64,000 nt of DNA from Omphalotus guepiniiformis (taxonomy: Eukaryota > Basidiomycota > Agaricomycetes > Agaricales > Omphalotaceae): the NCBI GenBank assembly GCA_028554645.1, contig JAQOOI010000013.1, positions 1-64,000 of the forward strand, written 5' to 3'. Shown here piece after piece: positions 1 through 11,186 of this stretch. A program made the position numbers and the translations under genes. The notes below the pieces were generated by a model. The model was not told where the DNA came from. It searched no databases and saw nothing but the letters and a program-made list of their open reading frames with translations. The number at the start of each line of letters is the position of its first letter. Within the stretch, counting starts at the first letter, position 1.

Positions 1-1314
1 GATTTATTCCCTAGCCTTTCACATATTCATACTATCCACGAGGGCCGACATACATGAAATGCTCTCAGCAGATCTTCTCCATCAAGTAGATCAAAGGTTG
101 CTTCAAGGAATATGCGCTTATTAGAAGTGGGTTCTGGGACTATCTGTCTATCACAGAAGGCGAGGGACGGTGCGCCAGAGTGAAATCACGTTGAACATCA
201 GATGTTTACCTCGACGTAGTCAGCTTAGTACGTTGAGGTCATACTCCTTCACTCCTTGCTGGCACACTTTTTGATGTAGCGTCAATATCTCAGGCTGATC
301 ATTTCGATTGTTAGGCCACATGTCGAACTTGTCCCCTGGCTCCTTTATTCCCTCGGCCTTAGACGATTCCCCCATGGCCCAAGCCGGTGATATAGTGACG
401 TAGCGCAGGTGTTCCACATTCAGGTTGAAGATGTATTTCAAGAGGCCCCATCATGATAGACTTTTTTCTAGCCATGCAGTACGCAGAGTATCTTCCGGAG
501 GACACTATGATGATGTTCGCTCCTCTCCTTCTTTTTTGGAACTTCTGCTATTACTGTGCGCCGTAAACGATCTTGGATGTAAGACACGCGTTAGCTCTGC
601 CGGTGCAGCAATCCATTACACTCATTCCATCACCCAACCGGCAAATCTTTATCACTTCCTGGTGGTGCGCGAGCATTTTTTCAGTGCCCTCGTATGCATG
701 CCCTGTGTTCATTACCCTTTTTTTTTTTCCCTAATTCTCGATATTCGGCGCTCCAAATGGGCTAGATGCTCATCAATCACAGAAATCCTCTCGCCATAAT
801 GCACTGCAGTGAAGCATAAGACCTTGGGCGGCATTCGGTCCAACCAAAACCGCTAACCAATGGCACTGAGCCAGATGCGGTGTGACACGTGGGAAACCAA
901 CGGCTAGACAAAAGCTTGCTGGAATGCGTTTTTTGAGGGGGGTTTTTTTTTTGAAACTTGTTGAAACATGGTCTCATGCCTCCTCTTCGATTGTTGCATC
1001 CTCCCGAGCCAATTTTGATGAGGAGAAGTGAGGATGAAGGGTGCAGAACGACAGGGAGCGAGTCACTGTGGGGAAAGTTTCTGCTTGCAAAGACACGAGG
1101 TATGTGATGTAAAAGCATCCGTGGGATAGCCATCAAGCTAATGTTGTGAACTTTTTCAGCCCGCAACTATCCCCCAGCTATATCAAAGAACTTCGCTGAA
1201 TATATTGGTTGGAGCTTGACACTTCCTGAATTTGGCGTCACAAATTCCTCCATGAACAGGTTGAAGGTCAAAGGTCCGACATTGACTCTACTAGTGATGA
1301 TTATCCTGAGATAA
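1..1314. other. No supported gene; unassigned sequence
   Basis: I see only short, mutually overlapping open frames without recognisable motifs on either strand, and no convincing exon chain. The right edge grades into the decayed transposon fragment that follows. Confidence 0.5.
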
Positions 1315-1831
1315 TATCAAAGGTTAATGTCTATCATTCTGCTGTGGCCGACATTCTAATGCACCTAGCGACAATTCAGGGATACGAGGCATGCGACGAG
1401 AGCGTATCCGTTGCACTCCATCATGGTATGGCCATGAACGCTGTGATACTGTGGTGGCCGTAACAGATGAAACAAAACCTGGCTTTCAGGGAATGAGTGC
1501 TGCGGCGCGTGTCCACCTTTTTTTCTCCTTCAAGCACGAGGGGGTTGTATACCCCTGTGCACTATTGCATTGGTACAACACGTCTGGCAGGAAGCCTGAC
1601 AAAAAGACAGGCATGTGGATTGTAAAACCTTCATTCTTAGACACTCGGCAGCGTCGACCACATCTTGCAGTCATCCACATTGACACTCTTCTCCGGGGTG
1701 TTCATCTCATACCCGTGTATGGGCCACGGACTGTTCCTCATAAACTGAAATACTATCACTCTTTAGATACATACACTGCATTCTATGTAAATAAGTTAGC
1801 AGACTATCAGGCCAATGAGATACTATATTGA
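1315..1831 (+). pseudogene. Plavaka/CACTA-like transposon protein, C-terminal remnant
   Basis: The open stretch at 1391-1831 carries the C-terminal signature of the large agaric transposon proteins of the Plavaka (CACTA-like) group. Visible blocks are RERIRCTPSW, then FFSFKHEGVVYPCALLHW, TGMWIV, HIDTLLRGVHLIPVYG and FYVNKLADYQANEI. Upstream in another frame, the block VYHSAVA (about 1324-1344) is where such proteins precede the RERIR motif, but stop codons and frame changes separate the two. The catalytic DDE region is absent, so only a broken tail remains. I am fairly sure of the family from these conserved blocks. No terminal repeats were found around it. Confidence 0.65.
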
Positions 1832-4115
1832 ACAGATTATGACGATAAGCATGAAGCATCCTTTCAACTTGACTCAGTTTTCAGGGAGGGCAACTTAGCG
1901 ATGCCCTCCCAAAAAGATGACTGATGACTAATACGAACACATTTAATGCTATAACAACTTCAAGTTATACTGAGTATGCATCCGATCTGAGCTACAGGAA
2001 TAGGAAAGTACACATATCACTACATAGACACCATACAATGTCATACAGATCCATACAGTGTTATACTACATACAACTCTAAGGTGTATGGAGAAATGAGT
2101 GGACAAATGGTATGTAGGTGTATGGGGGTATGGGTGCCCATGCCCGTCCATACACACCATACACTTCAGACATGTGCAAACTTGCTGATGTATCTCGCCT
2201 AGTTTATGGCTATTTATCCCGATGTAGCGTTGGGAAAAGACTGAGGGCAGAGGTTCACGAGGCTGTGGAACCCACGGCTCACTAACGTACGAAAAGATTG
2301 TAAAACTCAAATGTCGTGAGTACATGAGGCTCGCATGCTGATAAATGAAGGTGCTTATCAAAATTCCTAGTGTGGGCAGTTATAAATGAAACCCTACGTT
2401 TGTTCCCTTCTGTTCCCTTCAATGTCCGAGAAGTTGAGCCGCTACACTCCCTCCGTCTGATCCTACCTTCGAAGGCAGAAGTTGACGACCGCAACCTTCT
2501 GTAGTACCATGTAGCTGCTCATCCGATAGCCAATATGGAAGAAACGTTGCCTCAATTTCAGTCCTGTTCAACGGCCGTTTCTGAAAACCGCTGGCCCACT
2601 ACAATTGCACAAAGGCTGTCCCGGGAATTCGCTTCCGTATTCTCTTTCGTTCTTGCGAAATGGACTATAGTTTTGATGTGTTCTTCTTTAACACGCGAAC
2701 CGTGCGAGAAGACGCTTGCTTCCAAAGTTCTGCCAAGTACTCGACGCGTGAGTTCTCCTTGTCCGAGCTTCTCGCTTTAAACGCTCAAGGATCTGCAGAT
2801 ATATGACGTTCTTAAGAGGTGCAGTCTTTGAATTGGTTTCAGATTTGTTATGTATGAGATGAGATTTCGTCGGAAAAGGAACCAATTACATCAATTTGTA
2901 CTTTTTTTGGCTACTTTAACCGGAAAACGTCCTTTCTTCTGCTTACTTCGTACATATTTTTGTACTTCGTGCTCAATTTACTTACTGAGACAGGTTCGTC
3001 AGCTCACCTTTAGCTTTCTTAGTACCTATCTCGTATGTTTGCAATGTAATTTTGGATTATTTGGAAAGTAAAATGCCCTTTGCATGGTAAACACACAAGG
3101 ACCTCTGGTTTACTCCTTGACTCGACAGGTCAGGAAACGTACTTGGGTGTCTATGGGTATTACTTCGGCGTCGCGATCGGTGTGAATGCTCTAAAAATAT
3201 GCTGTACTTTTGATATCTTCCTGCCGTGGTATGAGTGTGATGTCGACGTGGTTCTTGCTGCAGTGCTTTCTATTTACTACTTTTATCGCGTAGTACATAG
3301 CCACAATTTCCCCAGGATCTGATGAAGCATACATCTGGCCGCGGATCTATTCCGAAGCCCGCTTCCTGATCGGTTGATCTATCGTTGTAAATGCGCCTCT
3401 CTCTTCCTCTCCTCATTCATTTTATCGTGCCTTTCAAGGAACTGGACTCAACTTGCAAGTTCTCGCACCGATGACGAATCTTCGCGCGTGATATTCGATA
3501 AGCGTGTGCTGCTTGGAGGTTACCGAAGTCCTCGAATACCGGAGTCGCTCGACTGGATACTACCGCCGTTCGTGTCGAGGGTGATTCATGTAGATATATG
3601 ACAACGGTGCTATGGGCAGATCACACAGACCTGGTGTACGTGTTTTTCAATTTCATAGACTCGTCTCACCGCTCGACTCAGATGCACTTCTTTGTTCCCT
3701 CCGCATACAATGTGCCTATTCCGACCCTCTAAATTTCTTCAATCCTTCGGCCGCACGAGCACGACAAGGATACTAGCGCCGAAGGTGGTTCACGGTCGAA
3801 GGTGGTCGAGGAGAATTATTACACGTGGGATGACGATGGGTGGGATGGACTGGGAACGAGATGGAAGGTGCGTGCCATGTCCTGATTTTTCGTCCCTTTC
3901 TTACGATCCGTCTAGTCCAACTCGGTCGACACGTTGCTTATTCCGTTCGCTTCGAGGACATGACTGAGCCCGAATCGACTCTCCGGCATGGTTTTTCGAG
4001 AAGCGATGAATGATCCCAATCTCGACATTATTTTGGACGAGCTCACAAATGTACTATTTCTTTGATATCGATGGGAGCAGGCGTCGCGTTGGTGATCTCA
4101 AGGGTGCGGTAGTAT
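1832..4115. other. Gene-poor stretch; CATACA-rich palindromic patch and unassigned open frames
   Basis: Between 2030 and 2165 the motif CATACA and its complement recur many times. GGGTATGGGT followed directly by GCCCATGCCC (about 2128-2147) forms an imperfect 10-bp palindrome. Short open frames at 2535-2780, 2850-3071, 3080-3322, 3374-3601 and 3692-3967 carry no motif I recognise. A spliced gene could be hidden here but I cannot support one. Confidence 0.35.
2858..2902 (+). repeat. Dispersed repeat copy 1 (inverted copy near 23.9 kb)
   Basis: About 45 nt around the core GGAACCAATTACATCA match, on the opposite strand, the segment near 23872-23926. The copies differ by a few substitutions and one indel. 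Pyrimidine-rich sequence on the same side of each copy is weakly alike as well. Confidence 0.5.
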
Positions 4116-4379
4116 GGCTCAGGTGTCGATTGGAGTGTCGTTGGTTTCGTTCTTAACGATCTGAATTGAAATAAATCGGGCCAATCCCAAAGTTGAAACA
4201 AATACCAGTGTGCATGACTGAATATACAAGAACTTTTCCCTAAGACCTTCTCCTGTTCGACCTTTCAAATATTCTGAGTCCTCCTCCACAGCAAATTCTT
4301 TCACCATTTGCAGACTTTCACCGATCGTGTTTATAAGCTCTCGCAAACCGCAGATCCTGGAGTTCGAACATAAATGGAT

Positions 4380-4640
4380 GAATACAAAAGCTATACGATT
4401 CACCCACCTCCGGCGCTAGCATCTGCAGTCGAGGGAGCATAAGCAGTATAGTTTTGGAGCACCGCGCGCGGGTCCGCAGGCGCGCTCTGAGTACATGCGT
4501 AAATTCACGGAAAGAGGCAGAAGGAAGCAGTGAAATCACTCACTGTGTCTTGATACACGTAAATCGAGCCTCCGGCAACGTTTATAGTGCAGTCGTTGAG
4601 AGTAAAATTAGATGCCCCCGTGAAGATACTCATCTTTCCA
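4380..4640 (-). pseudogene. Possible N-terminal exon of an agaric NLR-like protein, not completed
   Basis: An ATG near 4636 on the minus strand opens the sequence MSIFTGASNFTLNDCTINV, a short hydrophobic and Asn/Gly-rich start. It resembles the first exon of many agaric NACHT-type proteins, whose common pattern is F-x-x-A-x-x-F-x-I. A GTGAGT donor follows about 30 codons later and a possible second exon lies near 4480-4410. After that I could not keep a frame open and no NACHT P-loop follows. It may be a broken first exon or an unrelated small gene. Confidence 0.2.
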
Positions 4641-4779
4641 GAATATTCAGATGGGATTGAGGTGTGAATTAAACAGTATGCGTACCTCGTGAAGACGGAT
4701 GGTTGTAAACGAAGAATGTGCGCCGTCGTTGATACCAACTGTGATCGTCGCAGGTTCGTTGGAGGAAAGTGCATGCAGG

Positions 4780-5378
4780 TGTTTGTGTATCTTCAAGACT
4801 CGTTTGCGTACCCATGTTTACACTGACCTCAAATTACCCTTTCACCTACATCAAAAAATATTATGGCCGTCCAAAAAAATGGCTGAATAAGACACTGGTC
4901 AAAGTGTCGTCTAAAAAGCGCAGAATTCAGCGCGAACCACGATGAACACGAGTCGTTCAAGTCAAACTCTCCTAAGATATGCACTGAAGACGGGAAAAAT
5001 CTCGGGTGCGGTAGAGTTGAACTGAACCAAATGCAATACATTCGTCAACATTCAAACCTAGATGGTCTTTTGATGCGAGCAAAAGAACGCTGCGGCTGGT
5101 ACGAAGAGCTTGCATATATCACATTGGTCGTTGAGGCGATTGATTAGAGCCTTGAAAGGGCATTCAAAGTTGCGACATCTACCTGAAAAGAGGAACACAC
5201 GCGGAGGCAAAGCAAATTCGGTTTGTGCAAATCAAGCATGTTTAACCGCGTGTTAAATGTACAAAATCTGCAGTGTTCATACTGTTGGATGAAAATCAGT
5301 CTGAGTTACACCAATCGAGGAGTAGCGCACCTTTATATACATGCACACAGGTTAGATTTTTGTTGACACCAATGCCAT
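4780..5378. other. Intergenic, 3' of the helicase gene
   Basis: No coding frame with recognisable motifs. The stretch probably holds the 3' untranslated region of the helicase at its right edge. Confidence 0.4.
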
Positions 5379-7411
5379 CTATTCGAGCTGCTCTAATGTC
5401 TTGCTCCAGTCGATGACTTTGGGATGTGCCGTGACCTTATTCGGGTTGAAACCGATGACTTGCAGCCCTGCTAAACACGATGCACGAGAAAGAGCGACGT
5501 AACTCTGGCCTTGAGTAAAAATCCAATCAGCGGGTGGTGTCCGGAAGAAAGCAAGAGAAGTAGACCTTTCTCGAACACATGCGCAAGGTCGACTTTTACG
5601 CGATGGATAGTCTGCCCTTGGCTTTTATGTATCGACATCGCCCAAGCAAGGATGAGGGGCCTAGTCTAGTGTCAGATGCCATGCGCAATTCGGAAAATAA
5701 GCAGACTGACAATTGGGACCTTCTTGCCAGCTGCTTTCCATCTGCATCTTCTACCCGAAATTCGTCTCGTTTGATTAGAACAGCTTCGGAGCCAGTTTTG
5801 CCATTTTGCAAAGGGTACTCGAACAGCACAAGAGGGTATTTCTCCTCTCTGGGTGCATTGGCAATATGTGCTGCAGAATTCTCCTTGCCGGCATCCACTT
5901 CAGTAATGACAGGAGTCTCACCGCTATCGGATAGCAAAACGTGGCGCAGCAACGCGCCATTCTTCTTGGTCTCTGCAATTGACCCCCTACCATCAGCGCC
6001 AGCGAGTGGCTTTCCAGAATTGCTCAGCTTGTGGTTCGTAGCATCCGACAAATGAGCCCTTCCTGCACCTGCAAGCAGCTGGTTAGGGTGATAAAATCCA
6101 AGCACTTTCCCAACCACGCCGTTCACAAGTACGTCATCAACGTTCTTGATAAGCATGACCTGCGCGCCGACTTTGAGCTCCAGACGTGCTTCAGCCAGGA
6201 GATTATCGAGCAAAGCCTGCCGAGCACCACTATCTTGAGCAACATATGCCATTCGAAGACCAGGTAGTGCGTCGAGTCGCGTGGCGTTAGCTTGCGCGAC
6301 CTGCGCTCGGAGGGGGAAAAGTTCAGTTGGTTGCGTCATGGAGGCATCGAGAGGTCTGGAGAGCGAGGTGAAGAGCTTGATGGCTTCCTCGTCTGCATGA
6401 CCCAAACGCAGAGAATTCAGAGCAGAGACGAACACTAAACAGATTTGGTCTTTGCAGAGAGGGGGTTGAGATATGAAAATAGCACTTACTGGCGTCTTTC
6501 TGCCGAAAAACTTGCGTGAGATTGATTGTACTTTCTAGCGTGTTGCGCCAGGCAGATGACTCAAAAGCAAACATAGGTTCTTGGTTGGCCTTGGCGACAG
6601 GTGGTAGTTGGAAGAAGTCCCCAGTTACGACAAGCTCAACATGAATCAGTCGGCTTCTGCCAAGTCAAAATCTGCATCTACTCAGCGCACCTGCATACCA
6701 CCAAAAGGTTTACCCGAGCTCTTGTTTCTAAGGTTAGAAGCGATGATAGCCAACTGCTCGAAAAAGTGGCCGTCCACCATAGATACTAAAAAGCGTATTG
6801 TTTAGATGATTCTTCAGCGAGTAAGATAGATGTTGATTTACCTTCGTCGATGACCAGGACCTTAGTTTTCCTCCATCGTTGCAGGGCTGGTCTGCAGGAC
6901 TTGATGCATTTGATTACCATGTCAATGTCCGCGCACTTTGGCGTCACGGCCCCCCAAGAATGAATCGTCATGCCTATAACCAAACGTCAGCTTCTTCTCT
7001 GCGCAAAAATGAGAGCAAGCACCTCCAACGTTGGCCGCAGCCATCCCTGTGCTTGCTGTGATCGATACGGCGTCTTTGTGGTTGGCGTACTTCTTCTGAA
7101 GGGCTGTGATGATTGCGCGCAGGAGTAGCGACTTCCCGGTGCCTGAAGAGAAAATTAATGTCGCAGGTCAGAGGATTTACATTCAAAGACGCGCCAGCTG
7201 CTCCAGTGAAGAACACGTTTTTCTCCTCGTCAACGACCATCCGCAAAACTCTGACTTGTTCGGGACTGAGCGCGACGTGGGCAGATTTATCAGAGTTTTT
7301 CTTCGCTAGAGGTACTCTGTAGGCGAAGAAGGAGTCGAGAGTTTGTCGAGACCTCTTCACTGGTGCTGAGCTCGAGGGAAGGGAAGCTTTGCGCTTGGCC
7401 GAAGTTGGCAT
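5379..7411 (-). CDS. PIF1: PIF1-family 5'-3' DNA helicase
   Basis: PIF1 helicases unwind DNA 5' to 3', and act on forked, G-quadruplex and R-loop substrates in nucleus and mitochondria. The spliced product starts [12 protein letters not shown] at 7411, followed by a basic linker. Then come the Walker A block GAAGTGKS (split by an intron at 7143-7194), [18 protein letters not shown], Walker [19 protein letters not shown] and LTQVFRQ. The C-terminal UvrD-like part has [17 protein letters not shown] and [10 protein letters not shown], and ends at TAG 5379-5381. All helicase motifs are present, so the gene looks intact with about seven short introns. The Walker A intron only preserves the motif if a GC donor (GCGCGT) is used. 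The family assignment is firm. I infer a host gene, because no Helitron Rep domain accompanies it. Confidence 0.88.
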
Positions 7412-7521
7412 GATGGGCAGGCTGGGTAAAACCCCTATAAATTTATTGCAAACTTACTCGCTTTGGTCTGAGTCTCATGGCTGTATATCCCTATATCCCT
7501 CTCACTGCCACTGGGAAACAG

Positions 7522-7760
7522 GGTTATGTAGTGTAATGGGCTAGCGTGGAGCTTGATGCTGTATGCATGGGTTCGATCCCCGTGATAACCATATCTTCTC
7601 TGATGTTTTCGTTTTGAATTTCCAAGTAGATCCTGACGCCAGTTGGGTGGTGCGATCCACCGCGCATTTGCCCCCATCTCGGGCTGGCGTTTCCGGCTGA
7701 ACCCAGTGAAGGTTCAACACACAGGTGGAGCCGTGTAATACTGCTACTACTACTACTAAG
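7522..7760 (+). mobile_element. tRNA-derived SINE-like element
   Basis: Positions 7529-7539 match the RNA polymerase III box A consensus TRGYNNARNGG exactly, and 7570-7580 match box B GGTTCGANNCC exactly, 41 nt apart. The ends GGTTATG (7522-7528) and GATAACC (7584-7590) pair at six of seven positions, and the T-arm stem is complete. The D and anticodon stems do not fold well, so this is not a normal tRNA gene. About 150 nt of unrelated body follow, ending in a (TAC)n run at 7743-7758. A tRNA-like head, a body and a simple-repeat tail are the hallmarks of a SINE. Only one copy is seen in the window. Confidence 0.55.
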
Positions 7761-8180
7761 CCTCGGCATCCAATGTTTCGACACAAAGAAGGACATTTTG
7801 CTGCATCGGGATTCAGCGTACTGCGGTTGCTGAGAAGTTTTAGAATCTGACTGAGTAATGCATAGACTGAAAAGGTACTAAGGTACTTGATTCTTAGAGT
7901 ATCCAAGTTTTAGTTAGAGAATCAGAAAGAAACGACACGGTTATGACAAGGATGTAGATTCTAAGTATAATATACACACAGGAGTTAACTTTTGGTATTC
8001 AAGTGAAGTAGATTTCCTAGAGGTTGCCTATGCAGACAGTAGGCGGGAGGTGAATGATAAGAAAGAAAGACAAAACCGAAGAAAAAGGATAATGGCGGGG
8101 GAAAAGGAGAAGGAAACCAAAACGAGAACCATGTATAACAAGACACAAAGGTTGGGTGAAAAAGCGGGACGGGAGGTAAA
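7761..8180. other. Intergenic, no feature seen
   Basis: A-rich, low-complexity sequence between the SINE-like element and the RAS relic. No gene or RNA could be supported. Confidence 0.4.
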
Positions 8181-8842
8181 TCACAAGCATCCTGCTGATC
8201 CTTCGTCGTTTTGATCCTTGCCCATGTAAGTTCCGGGTGGGCCACCACCAGGACCTGACATCATGCCTCGGCCTGTGGTTTGTTGGTCCTAACAACAACA
8301 ATGATGCCAATTCAGGTTGGTGGAGTGACAGCGACATACTTTGTTGTGTTTCCTGATTTCTCTGACAAGATTACTAAAGGATGTTTCAATGAATTTGCAA
8401 ACGAAATGCCTACCGAGGTCCCAACCCTCTGCAGCGGGATAAGGAAGAGATGAGAGTTATGATTGATGGCCACGCAACTTGTCGTTCGTACTCCAAATCA
8501 CGTTTGTTCGCTGCAACGACTACGGGGAAAGTGCCTTGGTCCTTGACCCTGAGAATTTGCTGGTGGAAAGTACTTATTTCCTCGAAGGAGTTGCGTGAGA
8601 TGATGGAGTAGACCAAGAAGAAACCTTCGCCGGTACGCATATATTGTTCTCGCATCGCCCTATAGAGACGTGGAATCATGAGAAAAAGATGATAGAGATT
8701 CAAGGGAATGAAAATGGTAGAGAACGACTGAAACTCGCGAGTACTCTTCCTGTCCGGCTGTGCCAAGAACGCGCAGCAATGCCACTTCATCGCCAATCAC
8801 GCATTGCTTCCGGTAGGAATCTTCGAAGAATCTAGGTCAGCA
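8181..8842 (-). pseudogene. RAS GTPase pseudogene
   Basis: Exon pieces on the minus strand spell [20 protein letters not shown] and GTAGQEEY, then [58 protein letters not shown] and FSNLVREIRKHNK, followed by a Gly/Pro-rich tail. This is unmistakably basidiomycete RAS. It is damaged at every functional site. The P-loop exon is missing upstream. The switch II motif DTAGQ reads GTAGQ. About ten residues including the SAK motif are deleted between FIETS and FSNLV. The C-terminus ends at GCL without a CAAX box. The introns are still recognisable, so it is a decayed duplicate rather than a retrocopy. No function is expected. Confidence 0.75.
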
Positions 8843-9744
8843 CACTTCAAAGACACGTCAAGCAGTAGAAGCAGCACCCAGTTATCCTTGGTCTCAAGAT
8901 AGTTGCTCAGAAGTTGGCAATGCGTGTTTTCCGAGGCGAAGATGGCATGGGCGGTCCCGCACGACTCGCCTTCGAGTTGGTCGGTTGGTCGGTTGGTCGG
9001 TTGATCAGCGCGCGTCATGGGTGTTGTGTTCGGCGAAGGAATAGACTGAGGTGGGAGCGGGCCCAGGTTGCGACAGGTGAAGTTTGAAATTTGAAGGCTG
9101 CAAGGCAAGGTACTATAGCTTAGGCCATGGAGGGACGGTACGGCTTGAGTATGTCACCTCGGGTAAGTCTTTGTGCGATTTTCATAGAAATTTTGGGTCA
9201 TTCTTCTTTGCAGTTGTGAGCATTGACTCCAAAAGAGGAGGAAACAAAAATAATGTACCTCCATGTCCTTTTGTCAGCCCAGACGAAAATTAGAGAAACC
9301 GAACGCGCACTATCTTTCAGGCACGTCCTTGCTCCTCATCACCTCCATCTACACACCTAACTAATCTTGATTCTTCGTTTGACTCTTGACCGATAGGTAC
9401 ACCATTGAGCGTGTCGCATTCGCAAGTCTGTAACCATCCGTTATTCACGGTCTGGGCAGGATGAAGACGAGGATTTACCGATGAATATGTTGGGGTGCAG
9501 ATGCGGAGAGGTGTCTCCGGCGCGTCCTTGAACTTTGTAATGTCCCTGCGGCACAATATTGATCGCCCTGGCTCAGAATTCGAGGCGTGTTATAGGAATT
9601 ATGGCCGCAGCCACTCACGCCGAACGTTAAGAGCGGCCTTGCTTGATCCTGGCCTGCTCTAACCAACTCAACCAACACCTAATGAGGGTGAAATCACAGC
9701 TGGTCGGGTACCACACCCTTCTCAAAACCGCGTAGTAAATCCAC
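8843..9744. other. Intergenic with a short octamer repeat
   Basis: No coding exon chain could be supported. Three perfect copies of TTGGTCGG lie at 8977-9000, with a degenerate fourth after them. Short open frames at 9084-9293 and 9317-9556 carry no recognisable motif. Confidence 0.4.
8977..9000 (+). repeat. TTGGTCGG octamer tandem repeat
   Basis: Three perfect head-to-tail octamers give regularly spaced GG doublets on the plus strand. Such spacing could fold into a two-tetrad G-quadruplex. It lies just beyond the truncated 5' side of the RAS relic. Confidence 0.7.
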
Positions 9745-10551
9745 ATGATCTGTGGCATAATCTTGATCGGCACTGTGAGTTTTTTTGTCTTAAATTCTCT
9801 TCATTTTGTGGGAAATCTTCAACAAACGCCTCAAAATACCTATATAATATACTCTCATAATAAGCTGAGTCGTGCACTCTTCAACTCTTTCTATTGCCGA
9901 GAGCTGACCAAAGTTTGCCCAGAGTCTGCTCATTCCTCCATTCTGCAACAAACTGATCTTTATAAATTTCATTAGAAGGTGAAGCGGAAAAAGAGCAAGG
10001 AGATACACAGTGAAGACGAAATGGAGGAAGATAAACAGGCTGAAATGGAGGCTGAAATGGAGGCTGAAATGGCGGTTGTCGATGAGGACGCGCAGGCGGG
10101 TGAGGCTGAAATGGAGGCTGACTCCGATAACCGTGTCGAAGAAGAAGAAGCTGCAGAACCGATGTACGATTCCGACTTCTCAGTGGAGTCCTCTCCACCG
10201 GTGTCTGATTCCGACTACGACGAGGAAATCCCTTCTAGAGAAGTTCTTCGACGCATTCCGCGATTCATTTGCTTTCAACCCCAGCTCCTACCTGGACGCT
10301 TTGACTGGGACTGCCCTGATGTGACTTGCAATTTCCGCGTGGATCTCCTGGACATGCAAGAATCACCTGCACTCTCAAATGAAGAGTTTCTCTTCTTGAC
10401 CGCAAAGGAGTGGGAGTCCGTGTACGATGAATCAGTGCAACATCTGTTCTTTAAGATTGTTCACGAACACTATACCGAACATCTGAGGAGGCGAGGAGTA
10501 GTCGTTATTCGAGAGCTGAGCAGGCGAGGGAGAAGGAGGGTTGGTACTTGA
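9745..10551 (+). CDS. Acidic protein of unknown function
   Basis: The main exon (9976-10551) encodes a lysine-rich start and then a very acidic segment with MEAE repeats from a 12-bp repeat at 10039-10074. A Ser/Glu-rich part follows, and then a folded-looking C-terminal half with FICFQPQLLPGRFDWD and LFLTAKEWESVYDE, ending in a basic tail. The main exon has no ATG at its beginning. The best model takes ATG 9745 (MICGIILIGT), a GTGAGT donor at 9775 and an acceptor before 9976, which joins in frame, but the intron would be about 200 nt, long for this genome. I do not recognise the family. The 5' exon resembles sequence at about 11025-11055, upstream of paralogue X1. Confidence 0.4.
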
Positions 10552-11186
10552 CTCTTTGAACCCTTCGAGTTGTATTCATGGTTTCTTTGGCAGGTCCGAT
10601 TCGAACTGGCGCCGCGCCCTGATGAGGAACTCTAGCCCACTTGAATGAGACGGGCCGCAATCACAAATGAGCTCGCAGTTGCGCTCTTATTCTTAAAACC
10701 ACTTTTGCTTAGCCTTCTTGACCACTCACTCACAATTGCAATCACAACCTCACTTACTCTAGCTTAGTTGCTTATGCAAGGTTCTACGGTTTTTGTTTCT
10801 CCATCAGTCGAGCTACTTGTGGCTCATACGATACCTTTGATTATTCTTTCTTAGTTTTCGCCTTTTCAAGATATATCATATTCTTTCTATATTGAGAATT
10901 GATTCTAAAGACATTATCTACTTATGAACACATAGAGGGCTGGCCCATGACCTTGATTAGCAAGTGGACTTTTGAGTTGCGCAACTTTCTGATGAGCGCA
11001 AAAACATGCACTAGGAGCCAATGATCGCCGAGGCACTGGCCTTGATCGGTACTGTGAGTAAACTTCTCTTCATTTACGGCTATGAGAGAATATTCGTGCT
11101 TTTTTCTTTTGCTTTCGCTTAGGAAAGATAAAAGGTCGGGGTCCTCAAAATGAGAACTCTTCGACTCGGAACTCTTCCTGGTGCCC
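10552..11186. other. Intergenic upstream of paralogue X1
   Basis: The segment at 11025-11080 repeats the pattern TTGATCGGTACTGTGAGT plus CTTCTCTTCATTT seen at 9765-9810. It may be a shared first exon or promoter piece. I could not join it in frame to X1. Nothing else is seen. Confidence 0.4.

Noticed and set aside
7522..7591. Functional tRNA gene
   Set aside because: Box A, box B, acceptor and T-stem fit, but the D and anticodon stems do not pair and no clear anticodon loop is present. A SINE head explains it better.
9979..10551. Start codon of the acidic protein at 9979
   Set aside because: The triplet there is GTG, not a normal eukaryotic start. An upstream exon with ATG 9745 is a better, though unproven, solution.
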